Assembly (NCBI GenBank): GCA_902702965.1
Contig: CACRXP010000035.1
Span: 967,231-1,031,230 of the forward strand
Reading direction: 5' to 3'
DNA: 64,000 nucleotides
Origin: Spirometra erinaceieuropaei
Taxonomy: Eukaryota; Platyhelminthes; Cestoda; Diphyllobothriidea; Diphyllobothriidae
Shown: positions 51,735 to 61,527 of the stretch, in pieces
Layout: each line of letters begins with the position of its first letter
How positions within the stretch are numbered: position 1 is the stretch's first letter
Translations under genes and position numbers: made by a program
Notes under the pieces: generated by a model
Told to the model about the DNA's origin: nothing
Seen by the model: the letters and a program-made list of their open reading frames with translations, nothing else
Databases searched by the model: none

Positions 51735-53682
51735 GCCCTTGATTAGTCTGGCAACATCTGGCTAAAGCGTTTGGATTAAAATAAGGGGCATAAATTAGCC
51801 CAGACACGTTGGGGTCAATTAATGGAGAGGAAGTTGCCGATCGGCACTAGGGCCGTCGGTGGCTGTAAAATGTACTCCTGCTTCGTCGCAAGGCCTATCC
51901 CAACAATCAGAATACATCTGCCCAGGCTACTTCCGTGTACTTAAATGTACCGACTGCGAGTTATGCGCATACGGATGTAATGAGTAGGTTTGCCCCCCGA
52001 TTGTTCACAATCGACATCACAGAACGACAAAGGTCCACAAGCTCTGCGCATATACAAAAACCCTCAGGTTTCAGACGACTGAGGACGGGGAAAATAGCAG
52101 AGCAGAAGAAAAACAAATTTTTGCAGAAAAAACATGAGACTGTCCGTCCAGGGTGAGGTGTTAAAAGGTGTTATTTATACACATGTGACTCTTGTGGATG
52201 GGGAAGGGGGATGCAGAAGGCCGACATCGGGCAGGCGCGCTTTAGCTCGGTCGCTGCTCCATTTTCGTCTTCGGCGGTTTGAGACCGCCAAGGTTCTTAT
52301 GTTTCTTTGCCTTTTTAGTTCTGAAATCGCGCCAACTCGCGATCCGGTCATTCCGGCTGTCCTGAAGTACAAGGTAAGGGAGGATCATGAGTTGAAAGTG
52401 TATAAATGGACAAGATTGGTGATGTAGGGTTGCGGAACTTGGCCACTTCGTGTGCCACAGCAGGCCAGTTTTTCACTTAAAACGTTTTTAATCACTTGAA
52501 AAAAAACCAAAATGTTACAAAATTACTAATTCGATGAGCTAAAATACCTTGTCTTGGAAGTCAGCTGATTGTTGCGAATGCGTTGGCTGGCAAAATGATG
52601 GAGCGTGATAGCAGAGATACCCGTACTTTATAATGAAGTGTCTTTGCAGTCGTCAATTCTATCGGTTACTGCAAAGCCTTATCAAGTGCTATTTCTCCCA
52701 CTTATTAGTGACACGGGAGTTTTGCTATTGCAGTAAGCGTCGTAAACTATGTATGAAGGTTCGCGCGCGTTTTTCGGCGAATGGAGGTCAGTGTAGGTGG
52801 GAAAAGTTTACGCAAACTGACCTGCCGGTATCTAAAAATAATTTTTATCGCGTAAAACAGACAAATGAGCGGAAAAAAATAAAACTGTTTTTAGAGAAAA
52901 CATGTGAGCTTTCAGTGGCGGAATTTTGGACTTGCAAATCTGCGGAATTTTGAGTCTTAAAACGCCATCGGTGTGTTGCTCTACAGGTACTTGCAAGGCT
53001 CAAATGGGCATTCTAGAATCCGTTAAACACCCCCAAAGTCGGTGGTCTCCGGCACATTGGGAGACAATTGGCATGATCTATTTTGCAGTCAATACGTGAT
53101 TTACGGACTAAGGAGGTGCTGGCTGGGTCGGCAGTGGAAACATTTCGACCGACCCCGAGGTCACTCATGGTAGAATAATGCTTCAAAGTGAGGAGACCGA
53201 AGGCGGTTAAAGAGTGAACAAAGTAACGATTTTTTTCCATCTGATTCTGTCAGTTTGGTGCATTTATGGCGGACAGCGTCAATTCCCTCTCTGATCTCAC
53301 CCTGGAAATAGATCATGGATAATCGCCCCTTACCTATGAAGGGCCGTGACAAAGCCTTTTTGGATGGAAAGTTTACTAGTGGCCGCTTTTTATCTGATCC
53401 AGAGTATATTCATCGGAGGTGCTTGTTAAGGAAGTCCGCTCTCTACGACGATGGGTTAACATTCGTTGGACATTAAATAGGTACCGCCTCTCCTGATGAT
53501 CGATTGGTGACACCGAAAACAGCAAGGTTAAGGCCATATTCTGGCTTAACGACTTGCCCCATCGTCAGAAATAAAACAGTCATTATATGGAACAACACCA
53601 CTCATAGACCTATACATGCTCACGGTTATGTTTGCCTTCGGTATATCATTTTTAGGCGACGACTGCCAACACTTCCAGAAAT

Positions 53683-53684
<2 letters not shown>

Positions 53685-53740
<56 letters not shown>

Positions 53741-53764
53741 AGAGGGAGAGAGAGGGAGAGAGAG
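53685..53764. repeat. (GA)n microsatellite
   Basis: About 80 bp of nearly pure GA with a few GGGA variants at its right end. Confidence 0.98.
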
Positions 53765-55099
53765 GAATTCGATTTATTTTGAAACCGTAAGTTCAACATT
53801 TTCAGCAACTTTAGCAATGCACATATAAGGGGAGTGTCTGTGTGCAAATGCCGAGGACAACTTTGGAAACGCAACAAAGAGCATTTCCGCCAAAGCTATA
53901 ATATAAACTGAATAGCAATCCCTAATGTTCCTCAGATGATCTCATCCACATTCGGTTAAGGAGCCGGAAATCGAGTTAAAAAAAGCCGCCAAACCATGGG
54001 TAATTATGTATTTAAACTTCATAGTCCACATTCTCATTTAGTCAGGAATGCGTAAGCATCACCGTACGTTCTCTGATGCTTGATTTGTAACTTAACTATC
54101 CGCCTAGAACGCGCCCGTTAGAAATTTCAGCCACCACCTAAGAATAATTCTTAAGAACGTACAAAAACACCAATTTTTTCAAACTAAAATTACTTTCTTT
54201 AAACCCTAGGCCTGAAGGAGACGAAATACCTTGTGAGAGGATTAAATGAACAGACGTTTTCAAAGATTATTTCTACGAAACACAAACGAGTGTCCGTAAC
54301 CGTAGAAAATGCACGGAAATAATCCATCATACTTGGGTAGTTAGGCCCTCTGACAGCTAATAATAGTTGGGATGGCGTTTCATGAACGAAGTGTACTGCA
54401 ATGTATACATGTAATGGGTCTTAGGCTAACTGAGCATTGTTGCCAGGATGCGATCACGGAGATCTCTGTAGGAACAGTAGTTTCTCAAAGACGAGCCATT
54501 CGTAAATAGTTCTGGAGATTTAAAAACGGGGAAGGTCAGAGGAAACACGATATTGCAATCAAATCTTAAACTAAATAACAGAGATAAATACGTCAGTTGG
54601 TTCGGGAGCGTGAAGAGTTTCCGTCGGAAAGTGTACGAGTACATGAAAATCCGGTCGGGCACGGGGATATTGACCCCCCGTATTAAAGTTGGTTCTGCCC
54701 TAAATTCCAGGGTGGAAGAAGTGGCGGGGGGTTTAAGAGTTAGGATTAAAGTCAGTACGTGGGAACAGGTACCCTTCTGGAATTTAGGTCGAAGTCACTT
54801 GTAGTACTGGAGGTCCACATGCCCGTGTCAGATAGCCGGAAATACTTCAGTTAGACTGTTTCGCTTTCAAAGAAATTAAAGACTTTGTCGAGAAGCATCG
54901 CGTATGTAGAGTCATCACCCGCCTAGTTGAATTAAAGATTTCTACGGCAACAGTAGGTAATGTGCTTGGTGGGCTCATAAAAGTGAGCATCTGATGGCAG
55001 AATGCCAAAATATTTCAGTCACGACGGAATGCCGGAATGTGAGTCGTTCCGGCCGCCTACAAAAATTACACTCGCCAAAAGACTACTTAGCTAGTACCC

Positions 55100-55245
55100 G
55101 TTTTGGCTGCGGTTCAAAAAAGGCGATGAAATAATGTTTCAGATATCCATGCAGGCAGGAAATTTGTCTTTCAACGAATGGAGGCGAATGTCCAAATTTG
55201 AGGTGTGTGTGAATAAGAAGGCTGTTCGAGTACCGGGGCAAATAT
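55100..55245. repeat. 140-bp duplicated segment, copy 1
   Basis: About 90 percent alike to 56310-56452 (shared AATAATGTTTCAGATATCC and GTTCGAGTACCGGGGC). Confidence 0.8.
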
Positions 55246-56078
55246 ATCTTGTGGAAGGCCTACATAAAAATATCCTTTTTTGTGTTCGTTTTGTGATAAA
55301 TTACGCCGTCTTCAAAGGGTCTCTTTCAGCTTCAAGAGTTCTTTGATACCCACCGTTGTACTTCTATTTGGGGTTTCCAAATTATATGCTGCACGGAGAC
55401 ATGGGATTATGTCCTCCCCTTTACTCAGTTCGCTTCCTCGGCCTTCAACAAACAAATCGAGGCATATGGGCCCGATTTCAAGCATGGCTGACTAATGGCT
55501 GACTACACAACGTACTACCAACGTACTGAGCCCACTAAGTCACGCAGCGTTCTTTAACCATGTGGACGACCACAGCTTAAGTGGACAAAAACCGCCCATC
55601 ATCCTTTGGGAAAAGCGTTCGCGCAATGAACAGAACGATGGGTATCAGTATACCAGAGAAGTAGTGACGACTTACGCAGCATCGGTATACCCTTCGTCAC
55701 TCCACTCATTCACAACCTTGTGGCGCAATGACAAGATTCAGTCCAAAAAAATTAAAATGGGCATGAGCGCGGTGGCTGTGTTAACATACATACACCCAGG
55801 GAACGCCCACCACAGGGCTGGCTTACTCCTCATGGTTAGACCAGGCTTTTTAGAAGTTCACGGGGTGTCTCCAACACGTCGCCGCCGTCATCCTGTTTCG
55901 TCCGCTAGTCGGAGTGGCTACTTGGATTTGATCGCTCCAAGGAGCACAAGTTCGTAGAGTCAAAATTAGACATGAGCATTAATGGGGTCAGACTAGCTGT
56001 CGCAGTGATAAAAACTTAAGGAGGACCTAGACCGCTAATGAGACTATAATGCCAGTATTAAATAAGGCAGTTGCCTAC

Positions 56079-56154
56079 CTCATAATTCTGCCTCCACTCC
56101 CGTTCCACGGCCGTTCTGTACTTGTTCAATTCGTCCTCCTCAGCCTTTCGCTTT
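56079..56154 (-). CDS. DNAJC8: DNAJC8 later exon (C-terminal charged helix)
   Basis: One base plus 25 codons (KRKAEEDELNKYRTAVEREW and on), ending QNYE; acceptor CTCTGCAG, donor GTAGGC, phase 2 in and 0 out. It matches the charged C-terminal helix of DNAJC8. The preceding exon is missing from this model, so the join is inferred. Confidence 0.8.
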
Positions 56155-59100
56155 CTGCAGAGAGAACGGTATGAACGACACTTAAGAAATGCAAGTACGA
56201 GTGGTAACTAGAAACACGGCAAGTGTGGGTGTGTGAAAGGGACGAAGGTAGGCTTCGTCATCGCCGAGAAAAACATGTATTGGGCGCTCAAAACTAAGAC
56301 GAACAGGAAGGCTGCGGTTCGAAAAAGGCGATGGAATAATGTTTCAGATATCCATGCAGTCAGCAAATTTGTCTTTCAACGGATGCAGGCGAATGTCCGA
56401 AGTTCAGGTGTGTGAGTGAATAAAAAGGCTGTTCGAGTACCGGGGCCACTTCTATATTTTTCTGATATTTTTAACTCAAGCAGGAATCAGAGAGAAAAGC
56501 AGTAACAGAACCAGTGAAAGCTATGGGGATAGTTTATAATCAACGATCAGTGGCGCAGGTCTTGAGATGGCTGCGCAGGGCTCTGTGGCCGCGTAAGATC
56601 GACATATTAATTGACTGAGATCGCACCTGAGGGCACAGGCTCCAATCAATTATCGGTTTTTCTTGCTTCCGGCGTGGGAGATTATCGTGGTAGCCGCGAA
56701 GTTAAACTCGTGATCCATCTCGAGGGTGTAAGTAGCTATTTGTGATAATTAGTCATCCCACCACACAGTCAGCTTAGGTTCGCGTACGCGCGATCCGAGC
56801 ATGCGTTCAGGCTGATCTGTTTAACTAAGAGGCAGTTCGGGCACAGGATAAGATACACTACATCCGACTGCTCCCCGAGTATTTGATTTTTATGAGTGAT
56901 GCGCTCGGTCGCTTTTGAGCCGGTGTGCAATTCCAATAGTCCCACGGCAACGTGCTCAGCCGCCTCTAAAACGCGCTAGTGCGTGGCAGAACATGCCGTG
57001 TCATCAGTGGCATTTCCGGGGAGGGGTCCTTTAGAGGACGAGCACCTAGGCGGAGCCTCATAAACGCCTTCGGATAGGCTGTAAAAAATGATCAGCCAGT
57101 TGCCAATGGAAGTCAGTTGCGTGTGATTATGAAAATTTGACATCGCTATCGGTAACGTGAGTGTGTAATACGTGTAAAGAATTCGGACAAATTACTGACC
57201 GCGTCTATATCTCTTGACGGCCAGACCTGCTGTTGGAGCATGGTCCGCGGACGACAACAGATAAGCCAGAAATGCTTCAACCGGTCTCCCGAACTTCAAA
57301 CGTTGGTGGAGTTGAATTTTAGATATCTCGTCCGCCAAAGCCAAGTGCCCTTTAGTATACTGGGACTGCGGGTTATGACCTTCATCGCCATTTGCCCGGC
57401 CGGCAGCACGCATTTTTGTAAGGACGGGCAAGTACGTTCATGGCTAACTAGGGCAAGGTATTCTGCATATTCCTCTACTGTTTTACGGAAAAGCGGACGA
57501 ACGAAATAGAAACCGCAAAATAAGCACATTAATTAGTAGATGCGCACGTACTACACTTAGTCCGTCGGCCGAAACGTCCATCATCCTCACACTCATCATT
57601 TTCTAGATGCACTCTCATCAACATCGACGACATAAGTCGCCGCTTCGCCTGATTTCTGCACCCACCTAAAAATTGCATCGTACAACTGCAAAAAACCAGT
57701 GAAACTCATGCTTGGCACAGACGCTGGTTACCCGGCAAGTTAACCCGTCTTCGGCTACGATTAACTGCAAGCAGGATCATGGATCTGGTAAACCGTCGCA
57801 GAACGGCAACAATGCTACTAGGACGGGGAACACTGAGGTTGGGCACATCCATTATATTAGTAAATTCCGCAGTCCATAAACATGGCTATAATTATCTATC
57901 ATCAAATAAACTTTCTCGTCGTAGCTTACCTACAGTTAGGCCCAAAGGAGTCCAATTGGCAGAGCGGAACCTCGAGCAAATAGGCCTTGCAGTTACTAGG
58001 AAGCAGCTGCACTACGAGCAACCTTATTGTCTGACCAACGGTTTGAGGTAGCTCAAAGTACTTAACACTGCATTTCGCGCGCTATAATTGGTGTTGGCAG
58101 ATTCTGCGAAAAGAACATACAAACAGCAAATGGTCTCATGGCCTACAAGATGACTGAAAAACTTGAAAAGGACAGCGTCTTGAAGCAGCAGGCGATTGTA
58201 GTAAGAAGCTCGGCACACGCCTGCTAGGTCCACACTAACATATCACATAAATCCCGTTGCTAGAGTGGGACGAGGTTTCTACTAAATTCGTTTGTCGGGC
58301 CTTCCCTCACTAAAATTGGAGTCAGTGGGTGACAGGATCTGAACTGATAACCGATGAAAAGAAAATTAATACGCAGAAGGGAAAGCATTTTAAAGTGGAC
58401 CTAAATAGGCACGACATAAGTGTGTGTGGAAAACTGTTTCGGTTGATAAAAGTACAACGAACAATAAAAAACGCACCTTTCATTTGTTTGCTTGGTTTCC
58501 TCATCTACCCGTAAACGCTCGAGATCTGCGAACAATTTGCAAGTTTGGACATACACCGCGTGTTTGTACTAGGGTGAGAATCGGGTGGGCGGGAATATCG
58601 GTTAACTGAATGCGACCTACCTTAGCAGGATCATCCTCGTCAATGGGCTCGCCTTTGCTCCGCCTCCGCTTCTCATACACCTAAAAGGTGTAGTTCGAAT
58701 TAGGTGGCATAATGCAATACCATCTGTATAACTCTATCTTTCGCCTCTTGCACGACCTCGAGGCACTTTCTGTAGTTCGTTGTGTCCTCCAAGGCCTTGT
58801 AAGCCTTATTAACGGCTGTTAATGCAAGCAAAGCAAGACGTCTAATTAAGGACATTAAAAGGAAGCTGTAAGCCCTCCAGTGGCGAAGAAATTGAAAGCC
58901 AATGACAGGGCCGTACAATTGAGAAAAATTGCATCCGCAGAACGTTTCAGGCGAGCAAAGACTGCCAAGTCATAATTCTAAACAATAATGTGTTGGTTCT
59001 CTTAGATAACAAGACACTTATGACGACTTCTAGGGAGAAAATGCTCAGAACACGGTGGTTAGAGTTTGTATATGGGATATTGAATGTGGTCTGCCCCGGT

Positions 59101-60223
59101 CATTTTCATAAATTTACCCAAAACCGTAAGGCAATTACGAGTATATGAGGCAGTCAGGGATCTCATTCTGATAGAACCCGACCAAAGTAAATCATGTCTA
59201 AAAAAGAGATATGGGAATCGACGCATCGACATCGACATGCGACATCGATTTCTCATGGACCAAACCCTGTGAACGCGCTGGATTGTTTAAAAAGGAAAGT
59301 AAGTCTCCAGCGCAAAGTTTCTTAAAGCCTGAGTGGACACAAGTTGCAAGCGTTACGCCGCTCATCAAACATGAATGAAATATACACATTTCTGTCTCAG
59401 GCCGCAGTGCAGTGGCAATTAGACACAGGCGATGATGCAATCATTTTAAAATCGACATCTCTATGTCAAACTTTGGTTACATATATACAGTGACGAGTTT
59501 AAAGGGATTTAAAACGTGGGAAACGAAAAAAATGTGCAAGAGGTTCCCTGGCTCTCTTGATAGCACAGAAAGACGCAATTTGACGCAAGGTTTACAACTA
59601 AGTGGCATAATTACATAGATCAAAAAGCGGAATTAAGGGAGGTGTTGAACCCCGCGGTTGTCGATCGTTTTTTCCGCCTGATAGCAAATGTATTAAAGGT
59701 ATGACACGACTCGAGTCCCGAATGTCGCACCAATGTTAAGTCGTCGTGTACGACACCCGCTGGTAAGGGTGTAATCGAACAAATTTCTGCATATATATGC
59801 AGCCAAAAATATCAAAGGGAACGAATACATATGGCCCCTTTATAATTTGCAAATACATATTTTTGACAGTATCTTGTCTCACCATCAAATGCCTTCTTTG
59901 CCCGCTCGGCGTCGTCTTGGTTTTTATCAGGATGCACAAGCAAGGACATCTAAGGGCAATTATTACGTCAGTTTAGAGATTACCTGACGATATCTTGATT
60001 TTATATCGGTCATCGAAACGTCTGGGTCGATTTGTAAAACCTTGAATGTTTATTCGAAGCCTCAAAAATGGCTTACATCGAAAGGATTAAGATTGAAGTA
60101 AGTGCAACCAGGTCTGTTGAGTCGGTCTATCTGTTGTTTAGGTGTGAGTGCAGCATCCCGCTTCTCGATCAATTTGACCTCGGAATAGAACTCAGAAAAG
60201 AGCTTATCCTTGGGGTCGGCCAT
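56079..60223 (-). CDS. DNAJC8: DNAJC8, J-domain spliceosome-associated protein (partial model)
   Basis: Homologue of DNAJC8, a small nuclear J-domain co-chaperone found with spliceosome components that is thought to recruit Hsp70. Exons on the minus strand: 60223-60077, 60040-59984, 59949-59883, 58815-58721, 58680-58621 and 56154-56079. The first five join in phase (152 complete codons). Conserved hallmarks: FYSEVK and IEKRD near the N-terminus, TYFNLNPFD before the J domain, LVHPDKNQDD with the HPD motif, then AVNKAYKALED and REW(R/Q)QNYE. One exon of roughly 30 residues (phase 0 in, 2 out) expected between 58620 and 56155, and the C-terminal exon(s) below 56079, were not located. The start codon ATG at 60223-60221 is the first Met and aligns with the family N-terminus. 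Confidence 0.88.
56155..58620 (-). other. DNAJC8: DNAJC8 intron(s) with an unlocated exon
   Basis: About 2.5 kb between two recognised exons. It should contain one more exon (about 30 residues) if the family layout holds, but none could be recognised. It carries one copy of a 140-bp repeat (56310-56452); otherwise nothing. Confidence 0.5.
56310..56452. repeat. 140-bp duplicated segment, copy 2
   Basis: Direct duplicate of 55100-55245. It lies inside the DNAJC8 intron region. Confidence 0.8.
58621..58680 (-). CDS. DNAJC8: DNAJC8 exon 5
   Basis: 20 codons, VYEKRRRSKGEPIDEDDPAK, phase 0 at both ends; acceptor CCTTTTAG, donor GTAGGT; the intron before it is 40 bp. It carries the basic patch followed by the acidic DEDDP motif seen in DNAJC8 proteins. 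Confidence 0.88.
58721..58815 (-). CDS. DNAJC8: DNAJC8 exon 4
   Basis: Two bases plus 31 codons after a 1.07-kb intron; acceptor ATTAACAG, donor GTATTG. It encodes AVNKAYKALEDTTNYRKCLE, the last J-domain helix and the start of the following helical region, closely matching the family. Confidence 0.9.
58816..59882 (-). other. DNAJC8: DNAJC8 intron 3
   Basis: Phase-1 intron of 1067 bp between the HPD exon and the next. No repeat or gene recognised. Confidence 0.7.
59883..59949 (-). CDS. DNAJC8: DNAJC8 exon 3 (HPD motif)
   Basis: 22 codons plus one base, MSLLVHPDKNQDDAERAKKA and on; acceptor CCCTTAG, donor GTGAGA. The HPD tripeptide needed to stimulate Hsp70 ATPase is intact. The intron before it is 34 bp. 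Confidence 0.92.
59984..60040 (-). CDS. DNAJC8: DNAJC8 exon 2 (J domain start)
   Basis: 19 codons (VLQIDPDVSMTDIKSRYRQ), phase 0 at both ends, donor GTAATC, acceptor TTCAAG. It is separated from exon 1 by an intron of only 36 bp, which is very short but leaves intact GT/AG ends. It encodes J-domain helices I-II. Confidence 0.88.
60077..60223 (-). CDS. DNAJC8: DNAJC8 exon 1 (start codon)
   Basis: 49 codons from ATG, beginning MADPKDKLFSEFYSEVK and ending TYFNLNPFD, with donor GTAAGC, phase 0. The segment before the J domain is highly conserved in the family, which fixes the reading frame. The N-terminus is shorter than the Gly/Ser-rich one of vertebrates. Confidence 0.9.
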
Positions 60224-60422
60224 GGACCAACAGCCAACCAGATATTGGCGCCAAAAACTTGAACACGACGTCGATTTTTTTGAGCATTAAAAGAAAGCAC
60301 GGACTAATGATATACTAAATTTTGGGTGTTCGTGGGAAAAATGTACTACCTGACATACCCAACTTAGTAATCTTCCGAAAACTTCCAATATATAAGACAA
60401 TCGGTATATGACAAAGGTATAT
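60224..60422 (-). promoter_or_regulatory. DNAJC8 upstream region, bounded by a LINE
   Basis: Only about 200 bp separate the DNAJC8 start codon from the truncated 5' end of LINE copy 2. The promoter and 5' UTR must lie here or extend into the LINE. No TATA box at a convincing distance was identified. Confidence 0.3.
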
Positions 60423-61484
60423 GAAAAAGTCCAATATTCTACGAGTCGGCAGAGCTCGCTCTCCGAACCATATGGCCTACTGCCTAAATGGTATACCACT
60501 GCAAGAAGTGGACTCGCAGAAGGACTTGGGAGTATGGATTACGACCTCGCTCAAACCCTCGCTGCACTGCACGAAGATAGCCAAGTCTGCAATGTCAGTC
60601 CTCTACCTTGTCAAGCGGGCTTTCTCTGCCTTTAACGAAGACTGCTTCGCTAAAGTCTTTCGGACTTTTGTGCGTCCGCAACTAGAATTTGCTATCCAAG
60701 CTTGGAGACCCTGGACCGCGAAGGACCTCAGCATCCTTGAAAGGGTTCAAAGGCGTGCGACGAAACTTGTGGCAGGACAGGGTTCACTACCATATGCAAC
60801 GCGGTTAGCTAACCTTCATCTCTTTCCCTTGAGTTACAGGCAGTTACGGGGTGACCTGATACAAGTCTTCCGTATCATACGCGGTCAGGACTGCAGCCTC
60901 GTACCGGGTGACTTCTTCGAGTTAGCAACCACCACAAATCTACGAGGCCATCCATTCAAACTACGTGTGACAGGGGCCAGACTGGACACACGAAAGTTCT
61001 TCTCCAACAGAGTGGTAGAAGCCTGGAATGCCCTGCCTGTGGATGTCGTTATGTCTGCTTCCGTCGAGGTTTTTAAGAGGAAGCTGGATTTGTGTAGCAG
61101 TGTGCGCTAAATTACCACCACGATCCCTGTAACCTCGACAAATTCCGTTATTATAATACTACTTGATATATTTCAGTAGCATTTTAAATTGAACTTATTA
61201 TTGTACCAACCCATCGCCTACGCTTACTGACATGCACATATGCAAATTTTGTCCCCGGACATATTATTTATTTCGCTGCACTCGAAACGACAGCTCTACA
61301 ACTGCTCGTACCACTAAAATTCGAGACAGTTTGTTCGTCTGTACAGACCTGACGCTTTTCCGATTATTTGTTACTTTATGATACCTTTTCGAGTTTTTGA
61401 GATTTTGCAGTTGCTTGTAAACAGATAGGGAGTTCAAAGGTGAAGACCTACATTTCCCTCAATAAACTGAACTGAACTGAACTG
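60423..61484 (+). mobile_element. CR1-like LINE, copy 2 (5'-truncated)
   Basis: Nearly identical to copy 1 from NILRVGRARSPNHMAYC to the (AACTG)n tail; it lacks the reverse-transcriptase palm. The frame 60421-61110 encodes 229 residues. It differs from copy 1 by a 3-bp indel (KFFSN versus KFFFSN) and a few substitutions, which points to recent activity. It is truncated about 200 bp upstream of the DNAJC8 start codon, in opposite orientation to that gene. Confidence 0.9.
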
Positions 61485-61527
61485 GACTCTTTCCGATTAT
61501 TTTGCGATTCAACAACTTTGTTTAACG

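Larger units (their letters stand above)
51735..56078. other. Non-coding stretch
   Basis: Only the (GA)n tract, a foldback-arm relative (about 54990-55110), a TTAGGG-poor repeat at 54650-54790 and the duplicated 140-bp segment were recognised. The missing 3' exon(s) of DNAJC8 should lie here but were not seen. Confidence 0.45.

Noticed and set aside
53504..53877. Frames with Arg-Glu or Ser-Leu repeats
   Set aside because: Products of translating the (GA)n microsatellite.
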